A stretch of DNA of 64,000 nucleotides from Flavobacterium flavigenum (GCF_027111255.2 NZ_CP114285.2:2294001-2358000); one strand, 5' to 3'. Shown: positions 35,725 to 44,132, counted from the stretch's first letter. Notes: generated by a model from the letters alone, not told the origin. Made by a program: numbers and translations.

Positions 35725-36228
35725 ATGCAATTCAAAGAAGCGAAAAATAAGTTTGTACAAACCTGGGGCGCATTAGGCTCTCAATGGGGTATTAATAAAA
35801 CCATGGCACAAATCCATGCTTTATTGATGGTTTCGAACGAAGCTGTTTCGATGGAAGACATTATGGAAGAATTACAAATTTCAAGAGGAAACGCCAGTAT
35901 GAACCTTCGTGCTTTGATGGATTGGGGAATCGTTTACAAAGAATATAAAGCCGGAGAGAGAAAAGAGTTTTTTACTGCCGAAAAAGACTTAGATGAGTTG
36001 GCCGTAAAAATATCGAGAGAAAGAAGCAAACGAGAAATTAAGCCAGCTTTAAAAATTTTAAAAGAAGTTTCGACAATTGAAGCCAAAGATTCAGCAGAAG
36101 AAAAACACTTTGTAGATCAGACTACTAAATTATATGATTTTGTTTTAAAAGCAGATAATATGCTGGATAAGATAACAGAGTTTAATGATAACTGGTTAGG
36201 GAAATTGGTCATGAAAATCATGAAATAA
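35725..36228 (+). CDS. GbsR/MarR family winged-helix transcriptional regulator
   Basis: 167 residues. The winged helix covers about 10-95: FVQTWGALGSQWGINKTMAQIHALLMVSNEAVSMEDIMEELQISRGNASMNLRALMDWGIVYKEYKAGERKEFF. The ISRGNASMNLRAL recognition-helix pattern is that of the GbsR family. The C-terminal helices would form the dimer interface. A palindrome inside its own promoter and a related inverted repeat before the next gene suggest it represses itself and the membrane-protein operon that follows. Confidence 0.88.
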   Translation: MQFKEAKNKFVQTWGALGSQWGINKTMAQIHALLMVSNEAVSMEDIMEELQISRGNASMNLRALMDWGIVYKEYKAGERKEFFTAEKDLDELAVKISRERSKREIKPALKILKEVSTIEAKDSAEEKHFVDQTTKLYDFVLKADNMLDKITEFNDNWLGKLVMKIMK

Positions 36229-36252
36229 TTCTAAAACTAAAAAAATTTTATT

Positions 36253-36283
36253 AAAACTTTCATTTTTTTCTGAAAGTTTAAAA
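36253..36283 (+). promoter_or_regulatory. Second GAAAGTTT inverted repeat, probable operator of the membrane-protein operon
   Basis: Inverted arms AAACTTTCA (36254-36262) and TGAAAGTTT (36271-36279) with an 8-base T-rich spacer. They share TGAAAGTTTAAAA with the regulator's own promoter, and lie 13 bases before the ATG at 36296. The spacing differs from the first site (8 versus 2 bases). An alternative reading, a terminator of the regulator gene, is weaker because no T run follows. Confidence 0.5.
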
Positions 36284-36295
36284 CAATCAATAATT

Positions 36296-36643
36296 ATGAA
36301 AATTCTAAATTGCATAAATATTTTTTTAGTTGGAATTCCAATAATCCTTGTTGCTTTAGGTTTTATGATACAACAAAGCAGTGGAAATTTAATTGGTTAT
36401 GGGGTAATGTTTACGCCAGTACTTGGTTTATTTCAAGTTCTTTCAGGCGTATTACTTTTAATTTATAATCCAAAAGACAAAATGCTAAAATGGTATATAT
36501 CTGATGTGTGCTTATTTTTCTTTTGCTGGATATGCAACTCAAATATCATCTATATACCTTTTTTAGAATTTATCCAATTTGCCCTTCCTCCAATATTGGC
36601 AATATATTTTTCTGTATTAATTTATAAAAAAGCTAATATATGA
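36296..36643 (+). CDS. Small membrane protein of unknown function
   Basis: 115 residues with four hydrophobic segments (NIFLVGIPIILVALGFMIQ, MFTPVLGLFQVLSGVLLLIY, YISDVCLFFFCWICNSNIIYI, ALPPILAIYFSVLIY), probably all in the inner membrane. I recognise no family motif. It is first of three small membrane-protein genes behind the GbsR/MarR regulator, and overlaps the next by four bases (ATGA). Confidence 0.65.
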   Translation: MKILNCINIFLVGIPIILVALGFMIQQSSGNLIGYGVMFTPVLGLFQVLSGVLLLIYNPKDKMLKWYISDVCLFFFCWICNSNIIYIPFLEFIQFALPPILAIYFSVLIYKKANI

Positions 36644-36987
36644 ACCTAAACATCATCGCCTATTTAATTTACCTCAGCATTACCATATTCATAATCCTGA
36701 GAGTTGGAAAAATATGCTATAAAAACGGAAACGTTTATGTCGCAGAATTGATTCCAAATCATGCTGACATCTGTCAAAAGATCAATCAGGTTTTGCTTTT
36801 GGGCTATTACCTTTTAAATATTGGTTATTGTGCCATGACATTGATTTCCTGGCAAAAAATAATATCGCTTACACAATTAACTGAAATCATCTGTTTTAAA
36901 ACTTCTGTCATTATTTTTATTATATCAGCATTACATTATTTAAACATTATAGTTATCACAAAATACATTCACAAATTAATCAAATAA
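36640..36987 (+). CDS. Small membrane protein, paralogue of the next gene
   Basis: 115 residues with about three transmembrane segments. It shares a layout with the 127-residue protein that follows: an N-terminal segment, then a short soluble part (KNGNVYVAELIPNHADICQKINQ) and GYYLLNIGYCAMTLISW, compared with FYLLNIGSALMILQM in the neighbour. The two are therefore tandem paralogues. Translationally coupled to the gene before (ATGA overlap). Function unknown. Confidence 0.65.
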   Translation: MNLNIIAYLIYLSITIFIILRVGKICYKNGNVYVAELIPNHADICQKINQVLLLGYYLLNIGYCAMTLISWQKIISLTQLTEIICFKTSVIIFIISALHYLNIIVITKYIHKLIK

Positions 36988-37004
36988 CACTAAAATCAAA
37001 TATT

Positions 37005-37388
37005 ATGGAAACTACAAAAATCTTAATCGGTTACAGCATTTATTTACCAATTGCCTTATATCTTACCTATTATGTTTCTAAAACACTATTTAAAAATGGC
37101 AAAATATTTATGCTGGATATTTTTAAAGGCCGCGAAGATATAGCCGATGCAACCAACAAACTTTTTGAAACCGGTTTTTATCTTTTAAATATTGGCTCCG
37201 CACTTATGATCCTCCAAATGAATATCAGCGAAAACAGCTATCAGGAATTAATTGAAAAATTAAGTTATAAAATTGGCGGATTTTCTATATATCTGGGAAT
37301 TATGTTGTTCTTTAATTTATATTTCTTTTTTAGAGGAAAAAGAAAAGCAAAAGAAGCTCAAGAAGAAAGACTGGTTTTTAAAGCTTAA
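37005..37388 (+). CDS. Small membrane protein, paralogue of the previous gene
   Basis: 127 residues with three hydrophobic segments (IGYSIYLPIALYLTYYVSK, GFYLLNIGSALMILQM, GGFSIYLGIMLFFNLYFFF) and a charged C-terminal tail (RGKRKAKEAQEERL). The soluble loop KNGKIFMLDIFKGREDIADATNKLFETG aligns with the loop of the upstream paralogue. It is last of the probable regulator-controlled operon and is followed by an inverted repeat. Confidence 0.65.
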   Translation: METTKILIGYSIYLPIALYLTYYVSKTLFKNGKIFMLDIFKGREDIADATNKLFETGFYLLNIGSALMILQMNISENSYQELIEKLSYKIGGFSIYLGIMLFFNLYFFFRGKRKAKEAQEERLVFKA

Positions 37389-37395
37389 TAAAAAC

Positions 37396-37465
37396 CGCCA
37401 CGAATTCACGAATTTTTTATATTCATACCAGAAATAATTAATTGATAATTCTTGAATTCGTGGCG
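37396..37465. repeat. Long intergenic inverted repeat E
   Basis: Arms CGCCACGAATTCACGAATT (from 37396) and its near-complement AATTCTTGAATTCGTGGCG (ending 37465), with one mismatch and an inner spacer of about 33 bases. The words match repeats B and C. It lies between the membrane-protein operon and the epimerase gene. Confidence 0.8.
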
Positions 37466-37479
37466 AAAAAATTATACAA

Positions 37480-38388
37480 ATGAAAAAACTCATTATCGCA
37501 GCAGGAACCGGATTTTTAGGACAGGTTTTAGTAAATCATTTCAAAGATAAATTTGAAGAAATCGTAATACTGACCAGAGGAAACTCAAAAACAATTGACG
37601 GAATTAAATATGTAAACTGGAATGCCAGAAATTTTACAGGCTGGGAAAAAGAATTAGAAAATGCTACGGTTTTAATCAATCTTGCCGGAAAATCAGTAGA
37701 TTGCCGTTATACCAAAAAAAACAAAAAAGAGATTCTTTTATCCCGAATTGAAAGCACTAAAATTCTAAATAAAGCAGTTTTAAATTGTCAAAACCCACCA
37801 AAGCACTGGCTGAATTCTTCAACCGCAACTATTTATCGTTTTTCATTAGACAAGCAAATGGACGAAGCTGATGGAGAAATCGGAAATGATTTTTCAATCA
37901 ACGTAGCGCTTTCATGGGAAAAAGCATTTTTTAAAACTGAAACACCAAAAACCTTAAAAACTGCTTTGCGAACTTCAATAGTTTTAGGAAAAAACGGAGG
38001 TGCATTTATTCCGTTGAAGAATTTAGCAAAGTTAGGTTTCGGAGGAAAACAGGGAAAAGGAGATCAGTTTGTCAGCTGGATCCATGAAGAAGATTTTGCG
38101 AATGCTGTTAATTTTATAATCGAAAAAGAAATGACAGGCTTTATCAATGTCGTTTCTCCGGAACCTATTCGAAATGCAGATTTCATGCAGAAACTTCGAA
38201 AAACAATTGGCTTTCCTTTCGGAATCCCCGTGAATACCTTTTTATTAAAAATCGGATCATTTTTTATTCGAACAGAAGCAGAACTGATTTTAAAAAGTCG
38301 AAATGTGATTCCGAAAAGACTTTTGGAAAATGGTTTTGAATTTAAGTTTGGAAGTATTGACAAGGCTTTTCAAAATTTATTGCACTAA
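37480..38388 (+). CDS. TIGR01777-type NAD-dependent epimerase (YfcH/SDR39U1 family)
   Basis: 302 residues. The Rossmann dinucleotide loop is atypical but recognisable (IIAAGTGFLGQVL). LINLAGKSVDCRYTKKNKKEILLSRIESTKIL matches the family's AGxxVxxRxxxxxKxxIxxSRI signature. LNSSTATIYRFS, SWEKAFF, ALRTSIVLGKNGGAFIPL and the C-terminal DUF1731-like RNADFMQKL...PVNTFLLK follow. An extended SDR of unknown substrate. Its stop overlaps the ATG of the frameshifted SRPBCC gene (TAATG), so the two were coupled; this pairing is common in related genomes as I recall. Confidence 0.87.
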   Translation: MKKLIIAAGTGFLGQVLVNHFKDKFEEIVILTRGNSKTIDGIKYVNWNARNFTGWEKELENATVLINLAGKSVDCRYTKKNKKEILLSRIESTKILNKAVLNCQNPPKHWLNSSTATIYRFSLDKQMDEADGEIGNDFSINVALSWEKAFFKTETPKTLKTALRTSIVLGKNGGAFIPLKNLAKLGFGGKQGKGDQFVSWIHEEDFANAVNFIIEKEMTGFINVVSPEPIRNADFMQKLRKTIGFPFGIPVNTFLLKIGSFFIRTEAELILKSRNVIPKRLLENGFEFKFGSIDKAFQNLLH

Positions 38389-38842
38389 TGACAACCATAA
38401 ATCTAAACACAAAAATAAAAGCATCAAAAAAAATCGTTTTTGATGTTTCGAGAGATATAGATGTACATCAGCAATCTGCACAGCTCCATCAAAAGAAAAA
38501 GCGATTGCCGGTGTGACTTCTGGTTTAATAAGTTTAAATGAAACCGTAACCTGCCGTGGCAAACACTTCGGATTTTACCTCACTCATAAAAGCCGGATCA
38601 CAGCAATGACTTTTGATGATTATTTTGTAGATGAGATGGAAGAAGGAAAATTCAAAACCTTCAAACATGAGCATTTTTTTAAAGAAATAAACGGAGTCAC
38701 CATAATGACAGATCAACTGCACTATGAAACTCCGTTTGGCATTATCGGAAAATTATTCGATACTCTGTTTTTAAAAAAACATCTGATTTATTTTCTATTG
38801 GAAAGAAATAAAACTCTCAAAAAAATAGCTGAAAATAAATAG
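38388..38842 (+). pseudogene. SRPBCC (START-like) family gene broken by a frameshift
   Basis: The frame from the ATG at 38388 reads MTTINLNTKIKASKKIVFDV, the usual START of this family, but ends at a TGA near 38514. The rest is in the -1 frame: AIAGVTSGLISLNETVTCRGKHFGF, then SRITAMTFDDYFVDEMEEGKFKTF. Adding one A to the poly-A tract near 38480-38488 restores one continuous protein of about 151 residues. It may be a real inactivation, a phase-variable homopolymer or a sequencing error. An independent start in the second part (GTG at 38513) is unlikely, as it lacks the first strand. Confidence 0.8.
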
Positions 38843-39038
38843 AGTAATCCAAAACAGCAACTTTAATCACCGTCAAAATGGATTAACTTTCCCCCAAAAA
38901 AGCATAATCTGTTAGCGGTTATTAGTGTTTAGCACGAACAAACTCTTTAAACGATTTAATTTTTTCTTAATCTTAAAAATACTCTCGTAATGGTAAAGAC
39001 TAGCTTTTTTTTAAAATATATTTACTCGCTGAAATTAC
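38843..39038. other. Intergenic, nothing recognised
   Basis: About 200 bases between the broken SRPBCC gene and the DUF1842 gene, which converge. AT-rich, with no supported ORF, hairpin with T run, or RNA. Confidence 0.5.
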
Positions 39039-39446
39039 TTATACTAATTCAGCCTGGTTTACAGCTTTTACGGGTACATCTTCCACATTATGTCCAAAAT
39101 ATGAAAACCCTCCAGTACCATTCCATTCGTTGTCTATAGCTAAATGAGCATCAAAATTTGCTAAAAAAGATCCAATTGCCGGTGGCGGAACTGAATGCAC
39201 ATATTGTCCTCTTAAACCAACAACCTGAGTAACATTTCCTATGCCGGTTGCAAATATTTTTCCTGTTACTGGTACTACGATATGACTATCAGGACCTTTT
39301 ACAGCCTGAGTAATGACTACTGTACCTGATACAGAATGCTGTGATGGCACTACTACTAAGCTAAATGATGCAACTGGAGCGCCTGGCATTCCAACATTTC
39401 CGATTGTGCCTTTTGCTAAATAAGCACCTGCTAATAAATCTGACAT
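39039..39446 (-). CDS. DUF1842 domain protein
   Basis: 135 residues, no signal peptide, all-beta and glycine/valine-rich. MSDLLAGAYLAKGTIGNVGMPGAPVASFSLVVVPSQHSVSGTVVITQA and GPDSHIVVPVTGKIFATGIGNVTQVVGLRGQYV fit DUF1842, which as I recall is found near tyrosinase and DUF1843 genes in other bacteria. The motif PPPAIGSFL recurs as PPPAIGQIL in the 219-residue protein encoded at 47.0-47.7 kb. Function unknown. It is preceded by a copy of the leader module shared with the tyrosinase gene, so it belongs to that regulon though it is 9 kb away. Confidence 0.72.
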   Translation of the reverse strand: MSDLLAGAYLAKGTIGNVGMPGAPVASFSLVVVPSQHSVSGTVVITQAVKGPDSHIVVPVTGKIFATGIGNVTQVVGLRGQYVHSVPPPAIGSFLANFDAHLAIDNEWNGTGGFSYFGHNVEDVPVKAVNQAELV

Positions 39447-39454
39447 AACTTTTT

Positions 39455-39700
39455 AATTTAATATTTTCTTACTCGTAAGGCTTTTCAGAACCGCCTCGTT
39501 TTTTTAGTGGGATCTGCTCCACTTTTTATTATCTGTTGGAAATTAGAATAGTGCTAATTTTCAACAGTAAACAGTTTTTCAAAAAATCACTTTCTGTTTT
39601 GTTTTACTAAAATTACAATGCCTGTAAAATCTTAAATAAAAAAATGTCATGAGAGAGGTATTCTTATCCATAAAGACGGTAATAAGTGGAATGAAATTAC
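39455..39700 (-). promoter_or_regulatory. Shared leader module, copy 1 (DUF1842 gene)
   Basis: Minus-strand 5' region. The start-proximal motif CTTACTCGTAAGG (plus-strand reading, 39468-39480) is followed by CTTTTCAGAACCGCC. Then come a hairpin AGTGG / CCACT (39506-39522) and, distally, CTAAAATTAC (39607-39616) and AAATAAAAAAATGTCATGAG. All reappear in the same order upstream of the genes at 47.7 and 51.0 kb. This is the shortest and most diverged copy. Confidence 0.65.
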
Positions 39701-39705
39701 CAAAA

Positions 39706-40902
39706 CTATCTAAAATCCAACAACATAGGTATTTTGGTTGTATGGGGATCGACATACAATTCTGCTGCTGTAACCAGTAAAACTTCGATTTCCATGAAGC
39801 GTTCATTGTAATGCAACAGTCTTTTTAATGCTGCACGCTTTTCCTGAACAAAATCCAGCTTCAGATTTTCGGAAACATTTTGTACAATCAGCAACCGCAC
39901 AATTTCCTTAAAATCTTTATTGCTCGATAATTGAATCTGAAAAGCATCTGCTCCATCAGTAACCGAAATAAATTCTTCTAAATCATAATGCTGTTCACAA
40001 ACTATAAATGATTTGTTTTCTCTGGATTTTAACTCCAGAAAAGGTTTTCCATCTACCTCAACCCATCGGCCTAAATCGCCAATTGCATATCGAAAAACCG
40101 GAAATCTTTTGCGAAATGTGTTCGTAACTGCAATGGTACCATATCCGTCTTTATCAGGATGGATGATTTCTACTATAATGCCTTTGATGACTGAAAACAA
40201 AGACGGGTTTTTAGTAAAATTGGACCAGGCCCAAATCCCGGTTTCGGCAGAACCGTACATGGAGTAAATTTGCTGACAACCAAATGATTTTTGTAGCAAC
40301 TTTTGTACGTTGGGTCTTAAAAATTCGCCCGCATAAAACAAATTTTCTATGTATAATTTTTTGTTATTTTCTTCTAAAAACTGCGCAAAACATAATAACT
40401 TTGAAGGTGTCCCCAGTATAAAATCAGGTTTGAAATAAGTCGCGGCCTGTTCCATATCTTCATAGGCTGCATGCGAACTCAATGCCAATGTGGTTGCCTG
40501 ACATTTTTCTAAAATATCATCCATAATGGCGGCTGTACGGTACATATCTGAATAACCAAAAATATTAAGGGCTATTGTTTGAGAAGTAAAAAATTTATTT
40601 TTTGTAAGCTCTTCAGCCATTGCCAGTCGCTGATTGTGATTTTCCTGTATGTCAACCGGAAAAACCAAAGGATTCTGGGTACTTCCTCCTGAACGCACCA
40701 GATAGACTCCCGTTTTTTCTTCCTGAAGTTTAAACTTTGACTTTAAAATTGGTATTAATTCTTTTTTACTCATCATTGGAGCTTCTTCAGCAGAGTCATT
40801 TCCTTTATAAAATTCGATGTACAAAGGATTTTTTTTCGCTAATTCAAAATAATTCTGCAATACGGAATAGTCTATTTGTGGAGGAATACAATCTGAATAC
40901 AT
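39706..40902 (-). CDS. PaaK-like adenylate-forming enzyme (AMP-dependent ligase)
   Basis: 398 residues. The ANL-superfamily core is readable: P-loop VRSGGSTQNPLVFP, then IALNIFGYSDMYRTAAIMD, IYSMYGSAETGIWAW (motif A5), FRYAIGDLGRWVEVDG (A7 Asp) and a C-terminal domain with LELKSRENKSF. Short N-terminal and C-terminal domains resemble phenylacetate-CoA ligase relatives found in natural-product clusters. The carboxylic-acid substrate is unknown. Last of four minus-strand genes with gaps or overlaps of about 10 bases, so one operon with the glycosyltransferase, ATP-grasp and heme-oxygenase-like genes. Confidence 0.78.
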   Translation of the reverse strand: MYSDCIPPQIDYSVLQNYFELAKKNPLYIEFYKGNDSAEEAPMMSKKELIPILKSKFKLQEEKTGVYLVRSGGSTQNPLVFPVDIQENHNQRLAMAEELTKNKFFTSQTIALNIFGYSDMYRTAAIMDDILEKCQATTLALSSHAAYEDMEQAATYFKPDFILGTPSKLLCFAQFLEENNKKLYIENLFYAGEFLRPNVQKLLQKSFGCQQIYSMYGSAETGIWAWSNFTKNPSLFSVIKGIIVEIIHPDKDGYGTIAVTNTFRKRFPVFRYAIGDLGRWVEVDGKPFLELKSRENKSFIVCEQHYDLEEFISVTDGADAFQIQLSSNKDFKEIVRLLIVQNVSENLKLDFVQEKRAALKRLLHYNERFMEIEVLLVTAAELYVDPHTTKIPMLLDFR

Positions 40903-40912
40903 AAGTTGTAGT

Positions 40913-41821
40913 TTATCGATTTCTTCTTTTGAAATAATAGTAGTTTTTGATTAAAATTTTAGAATGATTTAAGAGGAATAACGCTTTTTGCTGCCAGGAA
41001 GGCAATCGCTCCATTGCATGCTCCTGCCATCTTTGTGACAACATACCCATTAATTGTTGGTCGTATCGATTCGGACTTTTCTGATATCGCTTGATTGAAA
41101 CCGGAATTTGTAGATCTTTCCAATTTTTATAACTAGTCCGGGACAAACTTCCTTCAATCTCTCTTACTTCAATACAGGTTGTATTCAGTAATCCAACCCG
41201 GGTTTCTTTTGTTTTGAGGATCCGATACCAAAAATCAATCCCTTCGTTTAAGGAAACATTGGTTTCGTAGCGGATTTCTCCCAATATTTTTTTGTGGATT
41301 ACAACATTACTGCCAACTCCCATAATGAAATCCGGTGAACTAATCGTGTGCAAAACATCGGGAATTAAAAACAAATCATTGGAAAGAGAAATCAATTCTG
41401 CTTCAAAAGATGTAATTTTTGGCAGATAATATTCTGACGGAACCAACAGAATCCCCAGAATTAAAATGCCTATATTTTCCTGTTCCATTATTGAATTGAC
41501 TTGACTTAAACAAGAAGGAGTATAACAGTCATCAGCGTCCAAAAAACTGATAAGATCTCCGCAGGCCAGTTCAATACCAATATTTCTGGCATTGCCCGGA
41601 CCTTTATTTTCTCTCAATTCGATGATTTGAACTTTGGTCTGCAAAAATTGCGGGGCGAAAAATGATAATGAATCTTTGAGGTAAATCAGACTTTGATCAG
41701 TACTGCAATCATCTACAATAATAATTTGTGATGGCTTTTTTTCCTGAAAAGCCAGGGAACGGATTGTATCATAAATATACTTTTCCTTATTGTAAAGAGG
41801 AATAACAACCGTATGTTTCAT
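40913..41821 (-). CDS. Family 2 glycosyltransferase (GT-A fold)
   Basis: 302 residues from the ATG at 41821 (MKHTVVIPLYNKEKYI), chosen because it begins at the GT-A first strand. The alternative ATG at 41836 (MSNKI) overlaps the upstream gene by 11 bases. The nucleotide-sugar half is clear: IIIVDDCSTDQSL, ELRENKGPGNARNIGIELACGDLISFLDADD with the DxD motif as DADD, then a C-terminal half with ISSPDFIMGVGSNVVIHK. The acceptor is unknown. Genes in the same operon activate acids and form amide-type bonds, so it may decorate a small molecule rather than cell-surface polysaccharide. Confidence 0.85.
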   Translation of the reverse strand: MKHTVVIPLYNKEKYIYDTIRSLAFQEKKPSQIIIVDDCSTDQSLIYLKDSLSFFAPQFLQTKVQIIELRENKGPGNARNIGIELACGDLISFLDADDCYTPSCLSQVNSIMEQENIGILILGILLVPSEYYLPKITSFEAELISLSNDLFLIPDVLHTISSPDFIMGVGSNVVIHKKILGEIRYETNVSLNEGIDFWYRILKTKETRVGLLNTTCIEVREIEGSLSRTSYKNWKDLQIPVSIKRYQKSPNRYDQQLMGMLSQRWQEHAMERLPSWQQKALFLLNHSKILIKNYYYFKRRNR

Positions 41822-41825
41822 AATT

Positions 41826-43094
41826 TTATTGCTCAAATATTGGATAAATCAAAGCCCTTCCCTGATGCACATTTACAACTGTTTCATCTGAACCGCGAAA
41901 CAAACCTGAGCCGTAATTTTTATCTTCTTTACACAACAGCATACCTACTAAATGAATCTGACGATTATTTTCTTCATCATTAAATTCTTTCTGATCAACA
42001 AAATGCTGAATCAGGTATTTATCCCAATTTTCTCTAATAATGGCATTCCAATCTTCGGCTGAGCAGTCACTTTTTACATACGCACCTATTCCTCTTCCAC
42101 CACTGTTTAATTTTAAAATCAAATTCTGTTCCCGATCAATGAATGCATCGCAACCGGAAGCATCAGTGATTACAAAACTGGGAATGAGATACTTTTTTAA
42201 AAAATCATAATCTTCTTCGCTTAAATAATCGCTCATAATCAGATCATCATACATTACCGCCAAAACCCTTTTATCATGAATTAAAATTAAAGTCCGGATG
42301 TCATTGAAATACGAATTTTGTTCGATTAGTTTGTCTACAACATCGGGGCTTATTTTTTTTAATTCCTCCCGATCCATTTCTAAGATAAATTGTGAAACTG
42401 GTTCCCCATTTAGATGTATTGAATCATTTAACAAAAGTAATTCCTGAGGTTTTGCAGAAATTAATTCGATTCCTAATCTGGCAAGTTCCTTTTGAAGGTA
42501 AAAAATCTCAGTTCCTTTTTCATCGTCATGAATCAGCGCTACTTTTCCGTAAGGAGCAAATTGATTTTGCAAATCATCAATAAGATTCACCAAATCGGTA
42601 TTCCCGATATTTTCTTTAACTTCATAACCGTTTACCTGATTGTTTATCAGCTTTAAATAATAACTAATCATCCAGCCGTTTAGTGGATATCGCGCTCCTA
42701 TTTCACAGATTTTTGCCTGATTGTTCGTGTCATATAAAAAATCAGGGCGATAAAAACCCTGATTATAATGTTGGTTATTACTTTTTTTCAGTAAAGTTTC
42801 CAGGTGATTGTCCAGCTGATAATATTTTCGAATACGGTCGTCTTCAAAATAATTAAGGACAATTGCTTTACAGGCGGCATTCAAAATAATGCACAAACGA
42901 TCCATCTGTTTTTTATATGCTGAAGATACGGTTACCGAAGAATCAGCAATAAATGAACGGTTTAACTTAGTGTCATTTTGAAAATATTCAGAAAACAACT
43001 GATTCCATTTTTTCTGTTTTACTGCCTGGTTTTGCTGCATCAGAATGTCTGGCATCTTAGATTGAATTTCTGTTTCTTTCTTTGTAAGAATCAT
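41826..43094 (-). CDS. ATP-grasp-like ligase, probable
   Basis: 422 residues. EIGARYPLNGWMISYYL and YLIPSFVITDASGCDAFIDREQNLILKLNSGGRGIGAYVKSD recall the ATP-grasp phosphate loop (KLNSGGRGIGAY), and WDKYLIQHFVDQKEF follows as the ATP-grasp strand with ligand-binding hydrophobic and acidic residues. The order resembles circularly permuted ATP-grasp ligases that join a carboxylate to an amine. I infer the class from these motifs only. The gene is second in the four-gene operon (12-base gap after the heme-oxygenase-like gene; overlap or 4-base gap with the glycosyltransferase). Confidence 0.6.
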   Translation of the reverse strand: MILTKKETEIQSKMPDILMQQNQAVKQKKWNQLFSEYFQNDTKLNRSFIADSSVTVSSAYKKQMDRLCIILNAACKAIVLNYFEDDRIRKYYQLDNHLETLLKKSNNQHYNQGFYRPDFLYDTNNQAKICEIGARYPLNGWMISYYLKLINNQVNGYEVKENIGNTDLVNLIDDLQNQFAPYGKVALIHDDEKGTEIFYLQKELARLGIELISAKPQELLLLNDSIHLNGEPVSQFILEMDREELKKISPDVVDKLIEQNSYFNDIRTLILIHDKRVLAVMYDDLIMSDYLSEEDYDFLKKYLIPSFVITDASGCDAFIDREQNLILKLNSGGRGIGAYVKSDCSAEDWNAIIRENWDKYLIQHFVDQKEFNDEENNRQIHLVGMLLCKEDKNYGSGLFRGSDETVVNVHQGRALIYPIFEQ

Positions 43095-43106
43095 TGTCGA
43101 AATATA

Positions 43107-43919
43107 TTAAAAACTAAGTGCTTCAACTTCCATAATGTCTTCCATTACGGCAGATTTTTTAGCTAAATATTCTTTAATTATTGGTTCTAAATCATAAGAT
43201 TCAAGATCAATATTCATTGCCTTGGCATAATGAAAAATAGAATTGACTGCAAAGAAGAAGTGATTCTTTTCGGTTGGACCGCAATGAACGCTTATCCATG
43301 CCAGTGTTTTTTCACATTCTTCTTCTGAAAAATTATAGTCATTTACCAGCCATGATTGAAATTTTGGAAGTATGAACTCGACTTCTCCATGCGTATAAAT
43401 TTCATGAATCAATGTTGTTAATAAAGCAATCATTATATCTTTATTTCGCAGTGAGTTTTGGTCTTTCCATGCTTTAAAATCGTAAGCGCTTTGTTTTAAA
43501 TATTTACGTGAAAGCCAATCGTCATCTGTACAGATATTGGTTGCCATTGTATAAAACAATTGAGAGTGTAAAATCCTGCCAACAACTGCTAAGTCTTCAT
43601 CGACAATTCGGTTTAAACTTGTAATGGAATGCAGTAATGCTTTTTCATCTGCAATGGGTTGATTTTTATGAACCAGCATTGTCATACGGTTACTGATTCC
43701 TGCAACTGTCATAGCACTGTTATTGGTTTGGCTCCAGCTATGAAAAAAGTGTTGTAATCGGTCTTTATCCTGTACTTTGGATGTCAATTGGTTAAAACTT
43801 TTTTCAATTTTTGAAAATGATTCTTCCTGAACCGGTAAGAATTTTAGTAATTGATCTTTTAAATAGGATTCTTCCATTTCTTTAAGAACCGGAAGAATAA
43901 TTGAACTTAGATTAGCCAT
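43107..43919 (-). CDS. Helical protein, possibly heme-oxygenase-like diiron oxidase
   Basis: 270 residues, all-helical. Glu/His-rich helices TLIHEIYTHGEVEFILPKFQSWLVNDYNFSEEECEKTLAWISVHCGPTEKNHFFFAVNSI resemble the ligand helices of heme-oxygenase-like (TenA/HDO) proteins (HE...HxE, and H....EKNH). I cannot verify all six metal ligands, so the assignment is tentative. Such enzymes oxidise or cleave amines, fatty acids or amino-acid derivatives in natural-product clusters. First gene of the four-gene operon, with an unshared promoter region of about 200 bases upstream. Confidence 0.45.
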   Translation of the reverse strand: MANLSSIILPVLKEMEESYLKDQLLKFLPVQEESFSKIEKSFNQLTSKVQDKDRLQHFFHSWSQTNNSAMTVAGISNRMTMLVHKNQPIADEKALLHSITSLNRIVDEDLAVVGRILHSQLFYTMATNICTDDDWLSRKYLKQSAYDFKAWKDQNSLRNKDIMIALLTTLIHEIYTHGEVEFILPKFQSWLVNDYNFSEEECEKTLAWISVHCGPTEKNHFFFAVNSIFHYAKAMNIDLESYDLEPIIKEYLAKKSAVMEDIMEVEALSF

Positions 43920-44132
43920 GATTATTTTGCTTTAAATTGGTTACTGATTTTAGTTTTTATTATTTATTAAAAATGTTTTTTAGTAAACCTACTTTATAAG
44001 AATTTACCATAAATACAAAATGTCATCAGCCTATTACTATTTAGGTATGAAGCAATTAATTTATGTAATAAAAAACCGCATGATCAGCTATTTTTCAGTG
44101 TGAAGAATTAAAACTGAGTCCAGGGAAATATT
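43920..44132. other. Intergenic region between the methyltransferase and the four-gene operon
   Basis: About 210 AT-rich bases. It must hold the promoter of the downstream operon (minus strand), but I find no consensus TAnnTTTG with a spaced TTTG, and the cluster leader motif is absent. Confidence 0.5.
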
